A stretch of DNA of 64,000 nt from Tricholoma matsutake (GCA_026075535.2 AP026549.1:6200001-6264000), one strand, 5' to 3'. Positions 10,991 to 23,963 are shown, counted from the stretch's first letter. Notes: a model not told the origin generated them from the sequence alone. Program-made: numbers and translations.

Positions 10991-13795
10991 GACATTGATA
11001 TTGAGTATGACTGGCATGAAGAGACTCTTCTGCTGAAGTCATTCAGGAGGCATCTAGGTGGCTAGCAGCTCAGGTGAAGGAATCTCCCAATGATGATGTT
11101 CAGATTCTTCCAGAGGTAGATTATGCCAATCTCAAAGCAGAGCAAAAAATTGTTTTTCTTCAGGTAATGGCCTATTTCAAAAAATTGAAGGCAAATGGTT
11201 GAGATCCCAAGCCACCACCATTTTGCATCAATGTCAATGGGACTGCTGGAACTGGAAAGTCATTTCTTATATAGGCTATATCCACTGCACTCTGAGAAAT
11301 GTTTATGGATGAGCTGCAAGGAAAGGATCCAGTTGTTTGACTTGAACCAACTGGAATCTCAGCCTTTGGAATTTGAGGGTGGACAATAAACTTTGGGCTG
11401 TCCATTCCAGTGAAGGAGGGAGAAGAGTTTCAGCCGTTAGGATAGTCTGCATTGCAGCAGTCTCAAGTTTGCTGGAGGGGTGCCAAACCTCTTATCTTGG
11501 ATGAAAAATCCATGGTAGGACATGCTCAAATGGGCAGAGCAGATAGGTGGTTGGTTCAAGTCTTTCCTACAGCTTCTGAGGTAGTGCTGTTCCAGCCCAG
11601 CTTGGCCTGGAAGCCCTGGCTTTGGCCTGGCCTGAGGTGGCTTTGCCAGGCCAAAGCTGCCACTCACAGCTTGGCTCCAGCATGGCTTGGCCCAGGCCAC
11701 AGCTTTTGTATGTAGAAATGAATTTTCATGTACAGTACTCCAGCAGTTGACAATTTGAGGACTACATATATCATAAACATATGTGTGGTAGTACTTAGTA
11801 CTGTATAGAACACAACACTGACAAAGGAGACTGTAGAACAAAATAAAATTTGAGTTTGCAAGATGTGATGAGACCAGTCATCCATCCCTGTTGTCCAGTC
11901 CCTCTCCATTGTTCAGTCCCCTCCCTGTTGCTCCCCACTTCCACCCTGCAAGAAGTTGCTCATGGCAGTGGTTCAGAGTGCTGTAGTGGCTATGTTGGCC
12001 ACTGTCACTGGGTGATGGGTCATGTGGTTGCTGTACTCCATTGACATAGGCATTGGTGTTGGTGTGGGGGTGGGTGCCATTCTTCGTGTCATTCTCAGTG
12101 CTGGTGTTGGCATAGCCATAGCTGTTGATGCTATTGCTGCCAGTATTCATCATCATCATGGGACCACTAGCTTCCCCCATCCACCCTGCAAACAGTTGCT
12201 TGCAGCAATAGTGGGGGGTGCTGGGCCATCCTCCTGGTGTCATCAGATCTGGTGCTGGGTTGTGCTGGGGGATGGCATGCATCCTACACTGCATTGGGTG
12301 GGGTGCTGGGTTTGGGGGTAGCATAGGTAGAGCATAAAAACAAAGAGAAAACTATTAATTAGTAATAAATAAAAACACAAAAAAAAAATTACCTAGGGCC
12401 CAAACAATGATAGATGTCATTTGGGCCCTTTTTTCCATGCATCATTGTCTTTGTCCATTGGTGGTGGTGGATTTGTGGTGTCCCCTCCCCATCCTGTCCC
12501 CCTCATGCTCCCCATCATTCCCATTGTCTCTGGTGCTGTGCTCATCTTCCCTGTGGTTCCTATTATAGTCACCTACCATATCTTTTTCAGCCATCATCAC
12601 TGTCCCCCATCCCCATTTGCTGCATACACTGACCCACACATTGTGCTCTTTACATGTTCCCTAGATGATCAATCATACACCAGTCCTGAGATGCTACCTT
12701 AGATTGAGATGAAAGAAACAAGAAAGATGAATACAAAATAGGATGCTCCTTGATCTTGTACTGCCACCATCTTGACATCTTCCCACAGTTCATAGAACTG
12801 GAGAAGAGGAGAAGGGGACAATAATAAGTGTAGAATAGCATGAAAATCACATCCTCATAGCCATACCTCCTTAACTAACAATGTCTCAAACTCCCACACC
12901 TACAATCCCACAAACAAGACAGAAAACAGTTGCAACAACAACAAAAAAGACACAGAAAGATTTAGAAAATGCTGACAGCCTGAACGCCAATGTCAGATCA
13001 AAAGAACAGGGAATGGAATTCCTCATAGCAAAGGAATATTTAACCCACAGTAAACCTGTCAATATACAAACCCTATCTCACATTCTATTTCAGTTTGGAA
13101 ACACTGCGATCAGGATGCTGAAAACTTTGACAGACAGACTTAGAGCAGTCATGTTCCTATTGGCAGATGCAAGCACACGGCAAATGGCTGACATGATCAC
13201 AGCAACCATCAAATCCCAGCTCCAGGAATGCATCGAGACATTCACAGCCAACATAGAGACCATGAGAGATGCGGTTGAACATGTTATGGTGGCTGCAAAA
13301 GACATCAAAGGTAAGATGGAAGACTTCAACAAAGGTTTTCAAGAGACAGCAGACCAGCTCATGCACACAACACATGAACTGACAGAGAAAACTGCCAAAA
13401 ATGCGAATGCAGCCACACTAACACTGCCCACTCAAAACCAACCATCAACATACACAATGATAGCGCATCAACAGGGCCCTCCAATACATACTGCATCAGT
13501 TATAATGAGAGGAGAAATCACCAATAAGCAAATATTAATTCAAAAGGATCCTAATTCTACCAGCAATGCCCTAGAAACTTTATCAGAGAAGGACCTAGTA
13601 GCGAAGGCGAACACCACCCTGGACCTCATGGGCATGGAAGCCGCGGATAAACTGGAGGGAACAACATTTGTCGGAGCACAGAAACTTCTCAATGGCAACG
13701 TACTCTACAAGCTAAACAGCAAAGACACTGCAGACTGGTTGAAACAACCAGAGGTACAAACAGCATTCATGGCAAACTACGGTGGCACATCCAAC

Positions 13796-15845
13796 TAGGG
13801 ACTACCATGGATGGCCATCATCCAGATGACCATCTGTGGATATGATATATGGATGGATGGATATGGATATGGATATTGCATGGGTGATATCTGTGGATGA
13901 ACAGATGGTTACTATTAAATTTAAATAAATAAGTAATATAGTCTTGGTAAGGAATGACATGGGTATGGGTACAGTAAAATCCATGGTGTTCAGGTCATGG
14001 GTTCTGCATGGTTACTACAGTATTAGAATTGCTGACCCATTGATTACCAAGACCCTTCACATGGTGTGTTGGCAGTCAACACAACCGTTGCCACACCACT
14101 GATGATCAATATCGCCACTAGGGATCTGCATGCAACCACCACCAGCACCTGATCTTCCCACAATACAAGCCTAAGAATAGTGAGGCATCCTGTGTCTGCC
14201 TCACTATTCCTAGACTTGATTGCATCAAAACCCTACCACCAGTTCTCATGCCAATCACCACCCGATCACCATCTCCCACAGTTGATCAACATGTGCACAG
14301 CCTTGGCTAGTGTCACGCTCATCATCCCCTCATGCTATTCCACTCATTCCTGGCCCTTTTTCCTTCACTTTTTTTTTAGTAGATTTACAAGTCCTTAACA
14401 GAGTTGAGACTCATTCTTCAAAACCAGAATCAATGAAAAATTCAGTGTGACCATTTTTCCATGTCTGTTTTCCCCATGGTCAGTAATTTTCAGCTACCAT
14501 TACAAAAATTACTGACTTTACTAACTGTGGGAGTCAAAAATTTATAGTGATGTTATACATCATTCTAACCAGTTTTTTGAGCTGAGATTCAAAATGACAT
14601 GTACATAGTGATGGAACCATCCATATATGGAATATAGTGATGGAACCATCCATATATGGAATATAGTGATGTTATATACCATTCTGATCAATTTTTTGAG
14701 CTGATTTCAAAAATGACATCAGGAGAGTCATGTGACTTACCATAAATGGAATGTAGTGATGTTATATATATCATTCTGATCAGTTTGTTGAGGAGTTCAA
14801 AAATGACATTGGGAGAGTCATGTGACCATAAATGGAATGTAGTGATGTTATATACCATTCTGATCAGTTTTTTGAGCTGAGTTCAAAAAATGAGAGAGTC
14901 ATGTGACTTACCATAAATGGAATATAGTGATGTTGTATACCATTCTAACCAGGATTTTGAGCTGAGTTTGAAAATGACATCTACATAGTGATGTGATTTA
15001 CCATCCATGGAATATAGTCATGTTATATACTTGGGGGTGAGGGCCAATTCTGGCAAGTATGAGTTCTTATATTATTTTATTATATTATTAAACTGTATAT
15101 GAACACATCAGATGTCATTTTCAAACTCAGCTCAAAAATCCTGGTTAGAATGGTATATAACATCACTATATTCCATTTAAGATAAGTCACATGACTCTCT
15201 CATTGTCATTTTTGAACTCAGCTCAAAAAACCAGTTAGAATGATGTATAACATCACTATAAATTTTTGACTCCCACGGTTAGTAAAGTCAGTAATTTTTG
15301 TAATGGTTGCTGAAAATTAGAGACCATGGGGAAAACAGACATGGAAAAATGGTCACACTGAATTTTTCATTGATTCGAGGTTTGAAGAACAAGTCTTAAC
15401 TTCATTAAGGACTCATAACATTGAGATATAGAAGTTCTATTGGCCATTGGCTCATGGCAAGTGGCTAAATTAAAATTGCTTACCAATAACTGATGGGATC
15501 AACCAATGTTTGCAGAAGACCCTCCAGCTTTTGAGGTCCTCTACCATGTCAAATATTTTGAGACATTTACCTATTTTATTTGCGATGCTATAGCCAGATT
15601 ATTGAAAACAAGTGGCTTAGCTAGTGGCAACACTATGTGTGCCAGCAAGGCACTCCAACAGGTAATTGACCTTGCTAAACCATTTTAATAGACTATGGTA
15701 CATATATTAGAGCATTTGAGAGCATAGTAGTATTCATATGGATACCCATGGATGATCCATGGATGCCACCCATATCCATGGACTTTAGTACATCATCCAT
15801 GGATATTCACCCAGATGGACCCAGGTCAATCCATGGTAGTCCCTA
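13796..15845. mobile_element. hAT element H5 inside L2 ORF1
   Basis: Perfect 15-bp terminal repeats TAGGGACTACCATGG start at 13796 and end at 15845. The flanking CATCCAAC (13788-13795 and 15846-15853) is an exact 8-bp target duplication. Subterminal CCATGGAT repeats fill both ends. The interior holds a long foldback (14401-15420) and a short open frame at 15506-15688 (FAEDPPAFEVLYHVKYFETF) that I do not recognise. No complete transposase is present. Removing element and duplication rejoins LINE ORF1. Confidence 0.9.
14401..15420. repeat. Long inverted repeat with internal tandem copies, inside H5
   Basis: The left arm, about 14401-14600 (ATGGAAAAATGGTCACACTG complement, TTACTGACTTTACTAAC), pairs with the right arm, about 15115-15420. 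Between and within the arms are about six copies of an 85-110-bp unit around ATAGTGATGTTATATACCATTCT followed by TTTTTTGAGCTGAG and GAGAGTCATGTGAC. The arms are imperfect but extend over 200 bp. It could be a foldback element inserted in H5 or part of the hAT interior. No coding capacity. Confidence 0.7.
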
Positions 15846-16821
15846 CATCCAACATATGAAACAAATTATTTTATGTTATAGCAGAATTCGTACCAACCAC
15901 TTTTGATGCAGGTTCCAGCTATGCACATGCAAAGGTCAAGGAAGATAGCAGGCTCTGCAGGAACATTATCGCATATTCGAAATACATCAAACCCCCACAT
16001 CTGCGTGCAAGCAGTCAAAAGGTGGCCCACATCATATTCAGATCCAACAGCCGAGAAGGAGCTAACAACGCGATCGAATCTGGCATGTTCATCAAAGGCA
16101 AACACTCAAGCATCTGCAAAATGCTCACAGAACCATGAAGATGCCTGAAATGCCAAAAATTTGGCCACTACGTCCCCAACTGCAAGATGGCAATGGATGT
16201 TTGTGCATGATGTAGTGAGCAGCACAGAATGTCACAGTGCAACATTACAGAGATGCCATCCTTCAGATGCACTAACTGCAAAGACCCAGGAGCCAAAGGA
16301 CACAGAGTGGTGGATAGAAATTGCCCAGCCTTCAAAGCAGAAAAAGGGGTGAGTTCTGGAGAACAAATATAAATTCTCCCTGACAGTGTCCCCAATGACA
16401 TGGAGATTACTTAATGAACCAGAACCATTTATAGGCAATGAATAGACACAACATTGGCAACCGAACCCAGGATGGAATGCCCACTATGGAAGAGACAGAT
16501 ATGGACCAGACTTTATGGAGGAATGGCAAACTGTCCAGTGATGTGGAAAGCCCCCACCCCCACACGAACGATCACAGAGTAGGTATGGAAATCACTGAAC
16601 AGATGCTAACATGAGACCAACAGACAACAGATGGCCCATGAAGCCAGTACAATCAACACTAGACAATTACATTGGGAACACGCAGACGAGTGGTCAACAA
16701 CAACCATGCAACAACTCGATGCAACAAAGTGACCGATGGGGCAACCATCCAACCAAACATGATGAAGACCTAGATCTAGGTCCACCACCAGTGATACCAC
16801 CATGCAGAGAATATACACCCC

Positions 16822-19800
16822 TTGAATACCAGAATGCCTGAAAACCAAGAGCAAGAACAAACCGGGCGACTGTTTCAAATGCGGCAGCAAAACATCAACA
16901 AATCATTAGAAAGTCAACAATCTCTTAGAAAGCCTACAAAGAAACAAGTGCAACATATGTGCAATACAAGAACCCTATATCGACTTCAATGGAAAAACCC
17001 AGGCCAATTGCAACTGGACAATAGTATACCCCAACACACATCAGGAACACCCAGACAGAACAAGGTCAGTAATACTTGTCAATGCTAACCTACTCACAGA
17101 TGCATGGAAACAAATCAACATTGAACACCCAGACATCACGGCAATAGAGATTCAAGGTCAGTTTGGCACACTATGCATCATCAATATTTACAATGACTGT
17201 AACAATAACAATATGCTGACACATGTATCTGCCTACATGCAAGATCGAGAGAGACAATGACACACAGCAGGTCCACTACACACCATATGGTTGGGGGATT
17301 TCAACTGTCACCACCCACTATGGGACAAAGCTCAAAATGCACACCTCTTCACATCTCAGAACCTTGACCTTACAACCACTGTTGAATATGCTGGGACATT
17401 ACAACATGAAGATGGCCCTACCCCCACAAATTCCGACTCTGCAATTGCACAGCACAGGAAACCACACCAGAGTCGACAATGTATTCTGCATGGAAAACCT
17501 TGCCGATGCAATCATCAAGTGCAACACAGAAGATGCGGCAAGGCCAGTGAAAATGGACCACTACCCAATCGTCATGCAAATCAACATATATGCACCAAAG
17601 ATAGCATGGAAACCAAGGCATAACTTCAGGAAGGCTGATTGGCTGGAACTAGTAAAAACGTTAAAAGCTAACCTCACTAACATTCCCCCACCCACAGAAA
17701 TAGATAACATACAAGACTTTGATGAAAGGTTAAAAACCCTGAACAAGAAGATACGAGATTCCATCAAGAAACACATCAAGCTAACAACACCATGCCTGTA
17801 TTTGAAGAGATGGTGGACTCCAGAACTTGCAGACAAAAAGAAGAAAATGCAACAACTCGGAGGGTGATCAAAATATCACTGCCAAAACACCCAACATCTG
17901 ATACACAAGGAATACTGACAGCAATGCAATCAGTATTCAGAGGTGATATGAAAAGCAAAGGCCAAACACTGGATAGACTGGCTAGAGAGACTGGATGGGT
18001 CCAACATCTGGGATGCAAGCAGACTGGTGATGACACCCATGACAGATGCAGGAACGATGAGGATCCTGATGCTCCAAATCAAAGACCTGGCAACAAAATG
18101 GGTGACAAGAGAAGAAGCAGATAACAAGGGCAAAGGCAAGCTATTCTACAAAACATTCTTCCCACTGCTGAACCCTACAATGCTGCCAATCCCACAAGAT
18201 TACCAGTACCCACCACCACATTGGACATTCACAAACATCTCAGATGAACAGGTACATCACGCTATCAAGAAGATGAAACCATACAAAGCTAGCAGAAGTG
18301 GCACCATTCCAAATTCAGTCCTCATACATGCTAGAGAAGAACTAGTCCCACACCTAGGTCCACTCTTTCAAGCCACAAACACACTAACATATTATCCACA
18401 GGAATGGGCACTCACAGAAACACTCATTTTAAAAAAGCCAGGCAAACCCGACTACACATCCCCAGCAGGGTGGCGCCCAATAGTCCTATCAGATGGAATG
18501 GCAAGATTGCTCAACAGCTGTCAAACAGAAGATATTGTCACCATGTGCGAGAAACACAACATCCTCCCAGCAAACCACTTCGGAGCAAGACCAGGATGCA
18601 CAACAACTGATTCAATACACATGCTGATGAAGATGGTAAAAGATGCCTGGTGTAAAGGGCAAGTAGTTTCAATGCTGTTCCTGGACATTAAAGGGGCCTT
18701 CCCCAGCATAGATATCAACCGACTCATCCACAACATGAGGAAAAGAGGAATACCAGAAGAATATACAGAATGGATGAAAAGATGACTGGGAAATCAAACA
18801 GAAACATTCATTGTACTGAACAGGCTGGACCAAGGGGATCCTTTCTCAGGAATCTGCTACCTGATTTACAATGCTGACATACTAAAAATTCCAATTCTCA
18901 GAATGGGTGAATGGGTACTGCTCTTTGTGGACAACACGGTGGCCATTGTCATAGGGGAAGACTTCTTTGAAACTCATGAAAAGTTACAGAACATCATGAA
19001 TCATGCTGGGGGAATATTCAAGTGGGCCAAGGACCACAACTGCAAGTTTGGCATTGAGAAGTTCCAACTTTTAGACATCACACATAGACTCACCCCACAC
19101 CTGTTGAACCCCAGGAAGAGAATACCAATACTAAGACATGCCTTGATGCTGGGAAACCAATGCATACCCTCAAAAGAAACAGCAAAATTCCTGGGCATCA
19201 TGGTGGACAACAAGCTAAACTGGAAAGGCCAATGCGTGGCAGCAATTGCAAAGGGACAGGACTGGCTAATCCAGTTTGGATGGCTAGCCTGATCATCTCG
19301 AGGAATCAATGTGAAATACATATGGCAACTATACCTCTCCATAGCAGTACCATGAATGTTATATGCAGCTGACATCTTTCTCACACCATGACAGAGTGTA
19401 GGCAAAGCATCGAAAGACAGATGGGCAAAGCACACCACAGTAAACAAGCTGGCATCGGTACAGAGGTGAGCAGTGCTTATGATCACAGAGGCAATGAAGA
19501 CCACAGGAGCCAATATAGCAGAAGTCATGGTGAACCTCATACCATTCAGCCTACTAGTTGACAAATACCATCAGTGAGCAGCCACCAGACTTGCAACTCT
19601 ACCCCCATCACACCCCCTCCACAAACCAGTTATAAACACAGCAAAAAAACTAGTGAAACACCACCCCACTTCACTACATGACCTCATGCACAGATACAAG
19701 ATCCAACCACAGAACATGGAAACCATCAAGGCTGTATGCTTTGACACGAGATGGACACCAAAGGTGGTGATCAAGATTGCAAACAATGAGGACAAAGCAA

Positions 19801-20630
19801 TCATGAACATAAACCAAGACAGCCCGGATGTCAAAGTATTCATGGATGGTTCAGGGATGGACGGTAAGAGAGGCACAGCAGCTATCTTATACAGATATGG
19901 GAGGGCAAAGTCAGAGCTGCGATACAAGCTAGGCATGCAACAACAACACATGGTATATGAAGGGGAGGGAGTGGGCACGTTACTGGGCACCAAGCTAATA
20001 TCCAAGGAGTGGGGTATACAGTTGGCCATATTATACATTGACAATCAAGCTTCTATCCTAGCCATGCAACTGACGAAACCCAGTGCAGGTCATTACATAT
20101 TTGATGCCTTTCATGAAGTCATCAAAACCATGAAGAAGAGACACAACATATGCATCACAGTCCAATGGGTACCAGGCCATAAGGGGGTAGATGGAAATGA
20201 ACAAGCAGACAAACAGGCAAAGAAAGCAATAACAGAAGGAAGCAGTGACAATTGACAGCTACCGAAACTTCTCAGGAAGACACTACCACACAGCAAATCC
20301 ACAGCAAAGTGGGCCTTCAGAGAAACACTGAAGCACAATGCACAGAAACTGTGGCAAAAGTCACCATGGTATGCCATAATGAAGAAGACCGACCCTATGG
20401 CACCCTCAAACAAGTACATCAAGCTGATCTCAGGCCTACCACAAAAACTAGCAAGCATACTCTCGCAGTTAAGAACAGGCCACACACCTCTAGCTAAGTA
20501 CTTACACTGCATTGGGAAAGTAGACTCACCAAATTGTCCAGATGGTCAGCAAGGTGAAGAAATGATACAACACTTCATTTGCACTGCATGGCACACCGAG
20601 AAGCCAGACAAACCCTATGCAATAGCATAG
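16822..20630 (+). pseudogene. L2 ORF2: endonuclease, reverse transcriptase, RNase H
   Basis: The APE-type endonuclease is marked by WLGDFNCHHPLWD near 17290 and DNVFC…DHYPI near 17480-17570. The reverse transcriptase runs from about 18240: MKPYKASRSGTIPNSVL, FLDIKGAFPSIDINRL near 18680, LDQGDPFSGICYL near 18826, and LLFVDNTVAIV near 18920, where the catalytic FVDD/YVDD is FVDN. RNase H follows: FMDGSG near 19841, IDNQAS near 20038 and PGHKGVDGNEQAD near 20170. The C-terminal tail has an HCIGKVDSPNCP-type zinc-binding end near 20510. In-frame TGA occurs at 17865, 17916, 17949, 18783, 19290, 19353, 19389, 19467, 19575 and 20253. The exact start is uncertain because frames are broken near 16.4-17.2 kb. 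Confidence 0.85.
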
Positions 20631-22783
20631 GTGGCAGAAATATAGACATCACAAAACTCCTCACGATACCTAAAACATTGCCAGCACTCTTCAGATACGT
20701 CGCCGCAACTGGACGATTCCACAGCACCTTCGGGGACTTACCATCACTTGATGAAGAATGGAAGGAGAGAGGAGACAGGAGGCAGGGTTGATAGATGCAG
20801 CACCAACACTTTACTTTACACACCAGCTCAACACCACTTAATTTGGCACCATTGGCACTTCGAGGGCTACCAGCTAGTCTCTCCAAGCAGATGACAAAGA
20901 AGACTCATTGGGAAAGGATCGGATAGGATTGCATTCAAATGTATATTTGGTCTCTTACATATGGTCCGCCACAATGGAGAATAAATGGGAAAAAAAAAAA
21001 AAAAAAAAGAATACAAAATAACATATCTAGGGTTCAAATGATGATAAAGAATGACAATAAAGGTCATTTGTTGCTGTTATTGATGCTCTCTGGTTGTTAA
21101 GGATCTGGGCATAATAGTTGGTTGTTAGATATTGATGTGGACAAGTATGTTGATTACATCAGTGTTGTGCACCTACTGTATGGCTGCAAGTTTAAGGTTC
21201 GATGATGACATTTTCATGCATTGATGTGTATCAAAATTCAATCATATACTTACAATTTTACATGTAGTATACTTGAGAATATAACTCACTGAAAAGCTGT
21301 GGCCTGATGGTGTGGCCTGATGGCCTGGCTTTGGCTTTTCAAAGAGGCAATCCACCAATTGGTGATACTCCTTTATATTCATCCAAAACCTCTGGTGGAT
21401 GGCACTTGGGTCTTGCATTGGAAGGGCATCAAGTCTTTCAATCCTTTCAACAGCTCATCACTCTCAGCTGGATTTTCTGCCAAGAAGGTGAAGATACTGA
21501 GCAGATCAAATTTCAAGATGCTCTGCTTCAGCTTCACACATACTCAACATCTCCAGATGACTGAGCTATTTGCCACCTGATTCTGGGCCAATCTTACTGC
21601 AGAGGATCACACATAGTTTTAATGAGGTCTTGGACCTTTTACCAACTTGAGCTGCAGTACATGAGTGCAATACCTGATGTCTAGCAGGAACTGGAAAGCT
21701 AAACATAACAGTCCTGCTGCTAAAAAGGCTTCAGAGGAAGATGTTGATAGCTTAGAGCCTATGATATTATTGGCTGAGGGTGCACATGTAATGATAATTT
21801 GTGATCTCTGGACTTCAAAAGGTACTTTGTCTGTTTTGTCCTCAAACTGGTTCCTAAATTCTGTTTAGGACTTGTCAATGGATCTTAGGGTGTCATCAAA
21901 AAAATCTGGTATCAACCTCAAGATGATCCAAAGTGCCATAAACTTTCTGCAGTTGTATTTGTGGAATGCCCAGGATATTCTGGTATGTATGGTTCTCTCT
22001 ACATCAACACATTGTCTGATAAATATATCAGGTCCTCAAACACCAGGTTGGCATGGGTTTAATCCATCATGTGGTTCCTACCTCTCTTGATGTGAATAGG
22101 GTGTAGCACAGGTCACACTGTGGGTAACCTTTCACACACCGCACCTGCACCTGTCAACACCACACCCATTCTAACACTGCAACTGCAGTGACAGGTTTTT
22201 ACCATGGTCTGTCATGAAACACCACAGGTATGACACCATGTATATACACCGTGGTTTTGGCTACATTTTTGCCTCATATTTAGACATTCTACACTGTCAA
22301 ACATCCTGTATTTGTATTATATAACCCCTGTACTAACTTAACTACATCTTGTATACAATACATAAGCCAAACCTAAGCTACAGACAATAAACCTTTTTAT
22401 GGAGGGACTTTATTTAATTATTTTTAAAAAAAAGACACCTCTGCCACTTGAGAAGAGCGATGGAGGGATTTGTTTATTTCATAATTCTATACAATACTAA
22501 AAAAAGACAACACAGCATCTTGCTGCAAGTGAGACAGGGGGAAAGGGGTAGGTCCCCTTCTTCATGGTGGTGTCTCTCCCCCCTCTTTGTGGTAGTGCCC
22601 CTGCCCCTCATGGACAGTGGTTGACCATCTGGTGGCCATCCTCTTCCCCATTGCTCCCCATTGCCACCCTGTGAGCAGTTGCTCGTGGCAGTGGATGGGG
22701 GGCTGCTGTGGTAGTGGTGGCTGCAGTGGTTTGTCATCCTTGTTCTTGTCCCCCTTGTCCCCCCCATTGTTCTTGTCTTCCCC

Positions 22784-22920
22784 GTCATTCTTGTCCCCCC
22801 CTTGTCATTCTTGTCCCCCCCTTGTCATTCTTGTCCCCCCCTTGTCATTCTTGTCCCCCCCTTGTCATTCTTGTCCCCCCCTTGTCATTCTCATCTCCAC
22901 CTTGTTGTTCCCATCCCCCC
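22784..22920. repeat. C-rich minisatellite, 20-bp unit
   Basis: About six head-to-tail copies of GTCATTCTTGTCCCCCCCTT, nearly identical, are followed by diverged copies to about 23050. The array is open in several frames on the plus strand (Pro/Ser/Leu/Cys repeats), but that follows from the unit and is not evidence of a gene. Low divergence between units contrasts with the decay of the surrounding sequence. Confidence 0.85.
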
Positions 22921-23552
22921 TGTCATTCTCGTCATCCTCCTCCTTGTTCTTGCCCCCCCCTTCTTCATTCTTGACTCCACCTTGTTGTTCTCATTCTCAT
23001 CCCCCTTGTCCCCCCGTTGTTCTCGTCCTCCCCATTGTTCTCATCTCCACCTCATTGTTCTCATCCCCCTCATCATTCTCATTGCTGCTTCCTGTTGTCC
23101 TCTTTGTCTCCATCACCATTGCTGTTGTCCTTCCCATCATCTGGTTATTGTCAATGTTGTCCTCCCCATGGTACCGTGATCCTTGTCCTCCTGTCCTCCT
23201 GTCATTTTTGTCTGGTCATTGTTATCCTTCCTGTCATCCAGTTGTTGTCAATATTGTCCTCCCAATCATTGCAGTCTCTGCTATCTTGTCCTCACCTCCT
23301 TGCCACCATCATCATCTGCAGCACCCATGGTTATTATCACCAGCCCTCTCCCTTGTTCCAGCAGTCCCTACCCCTTGTCATTGCTCCCCTTTTCCACCCC
23401 ACAAGCAGAGGCTCATGGCAGTGGTTGGGGTGCTACTGTGGTGGTAGTGGTTGTGGTAGTGGCTGTTGTCATCATTGTGGTCATTGTTCAGCTCTGTGGC
23501 TGCCATTGAGGCCCCAGGTGCATGGTTTGGGTTCACCGCATCATTGTGATAG

Positions 23553-23963
23553 CTATAAATGAATAAACCATAAGTTAGTTGAAAGAAAAAACTGGACACA
23601 ACAGGAAAAAAAACTACCTGAAGCCCAAACAATGACATTGTCATCATTTGGGCCTGTTGTGGGGGCAGTGCAGCCAGGCATTGCATCATTGTGTCGTTGT
23701 GTCATTGCATCATTGTATGTGAGCTAAGACCTGTAAAATAATAACACTTAGTTGTTAGTTTAGCTGAACTGGAACAGAAAGAAACAACTTACCGAAGTGT
23801 GGTCTTGATGGCAATGTTGATTGAGTTCCTCAATCAATGTTAGTTGCATTTCCACAGTCTCATCGTGTTGCATTTTTCATGTGCATTGGCCACATGGACT
23901 GCTACTACTGTAATGTAGAAAAGGCATCTTGTTAGTTTAGCTGAACAGAAAGAAACAACTTAC
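23553..23963 (-). other. Three intron-like segments separated by repeated exon-like units, in T1
   Basis: On the minus strand, 23963-23908 (56 nt) and 23792-23731 (62 nt) both begin GTAAGTTGTTTC, contain AAACTAACAA and end TACAG. A third, 23617-23553 (65 nt), begins GTAG, contains CAACTAACTT and ends TTATAG. The exon-like pieces between them are about 113-115 nt. The first two are related by a tandem duplication of about 180 bp. The third exon-like piece ends in the CATTGTTTGGGC palindrome, and the sequence after the last intron leads to the GAGCC…GCTTGTGGGG motif. It looks like the remains of a multi-exon gene. Confidence 0.55.

Larger units (their letters stand above)
12881..16370 (+). pseudogene. 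L2 ORF1, nucleic-acid-binding Gag-like protein, split by hAT H5
   Basis: An ATG at 12881 (after CTAACA) opens 305 codons of Lys/Thr/Gln-rich and helical sequence, cut by the hAT insertion at 13796. The frame resumes at 15854 (AEFVPTTFDAGSS; ARWIK-like KYIKPPHLR) and reaches CLKCQKFGHYVPNC (CX2CX4HX4C), a second knuckle with TGA in place of one residue, and CTNCKDPGAKGHRVVDRNC. This arrangement is the RNA-binding ORF1 of fungal LINEs. TGA codons at 15857, 16136 and 16208 break it, each at a likely former CGA. The role in the parent element is to coat the RNA for retrotransposition. Confidence 0.8.
12741..21008 (+). mobile_element. LINE L2 (Tad-like), full length with 12-bp target duplication
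   Basis: The element is flanked by GAATACAAAATA at 12729-12740 and 21009-21020 and ends in an 18-A tail (20991-21008). It has the two-ORF order ORF1 (zinc knuckles), then endonuclease, reverse transcriptase and RNase H. Without the hAT insertion at 13796-15845 it is about 6.2 kb. At least 13 in-frame TGA codons are visible, nearly all at positions where CGA (Arg) fits, so the copy is dead by decay rather than truncation. The RNase H domain and endonuclease type suggest the Tad1/I group of fungal LINEs. Confidence 0.9.
11582..21338. mobile_element. hAT element H2 (truncated at right), split by LINE L2
   Basis: The left end TAGTGCTGTTCCAGCC at 11582 matches the termini of the complete element at 35302-37214, as do the GGCCTGGCC/CCAAAGCC-rich subterminal repeats. 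The element interrupts the helicase after Walker B. Its interior (11.85-12.7 kb) carries two copies of the GAGCAG-type inverted motif (11941-11970, 12180-12209) and the long palindrome GGGCCCAAACAATGA…TTTGGGCCC at 12396-12428. LINE L2 sits at 12741-21008. Sequence resumes at 21021 and ends near 21338 in a GGCCTGGCTTTGGC repeat without a clean terminal repeat or target duplication, so the right end seems deleted. Confidence 0.6.

Noticed and set aside
12741..21008. Classic Neurospora-type RIP (CpA preference)
   Set aside because: The visible nonsense codons derive from CGA, i.e. CpG. No excess of TAA/TAG from CAA/CAG was seen in L2.
22617..23447. A 276-codon Pro/Ser/Leu-rich gene on the plus strand
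   Set aside because: The frame is produced by the C-rich minisatellite and its diverged flanks, lies inside a TIR element and is antisense to the intron-like segments.
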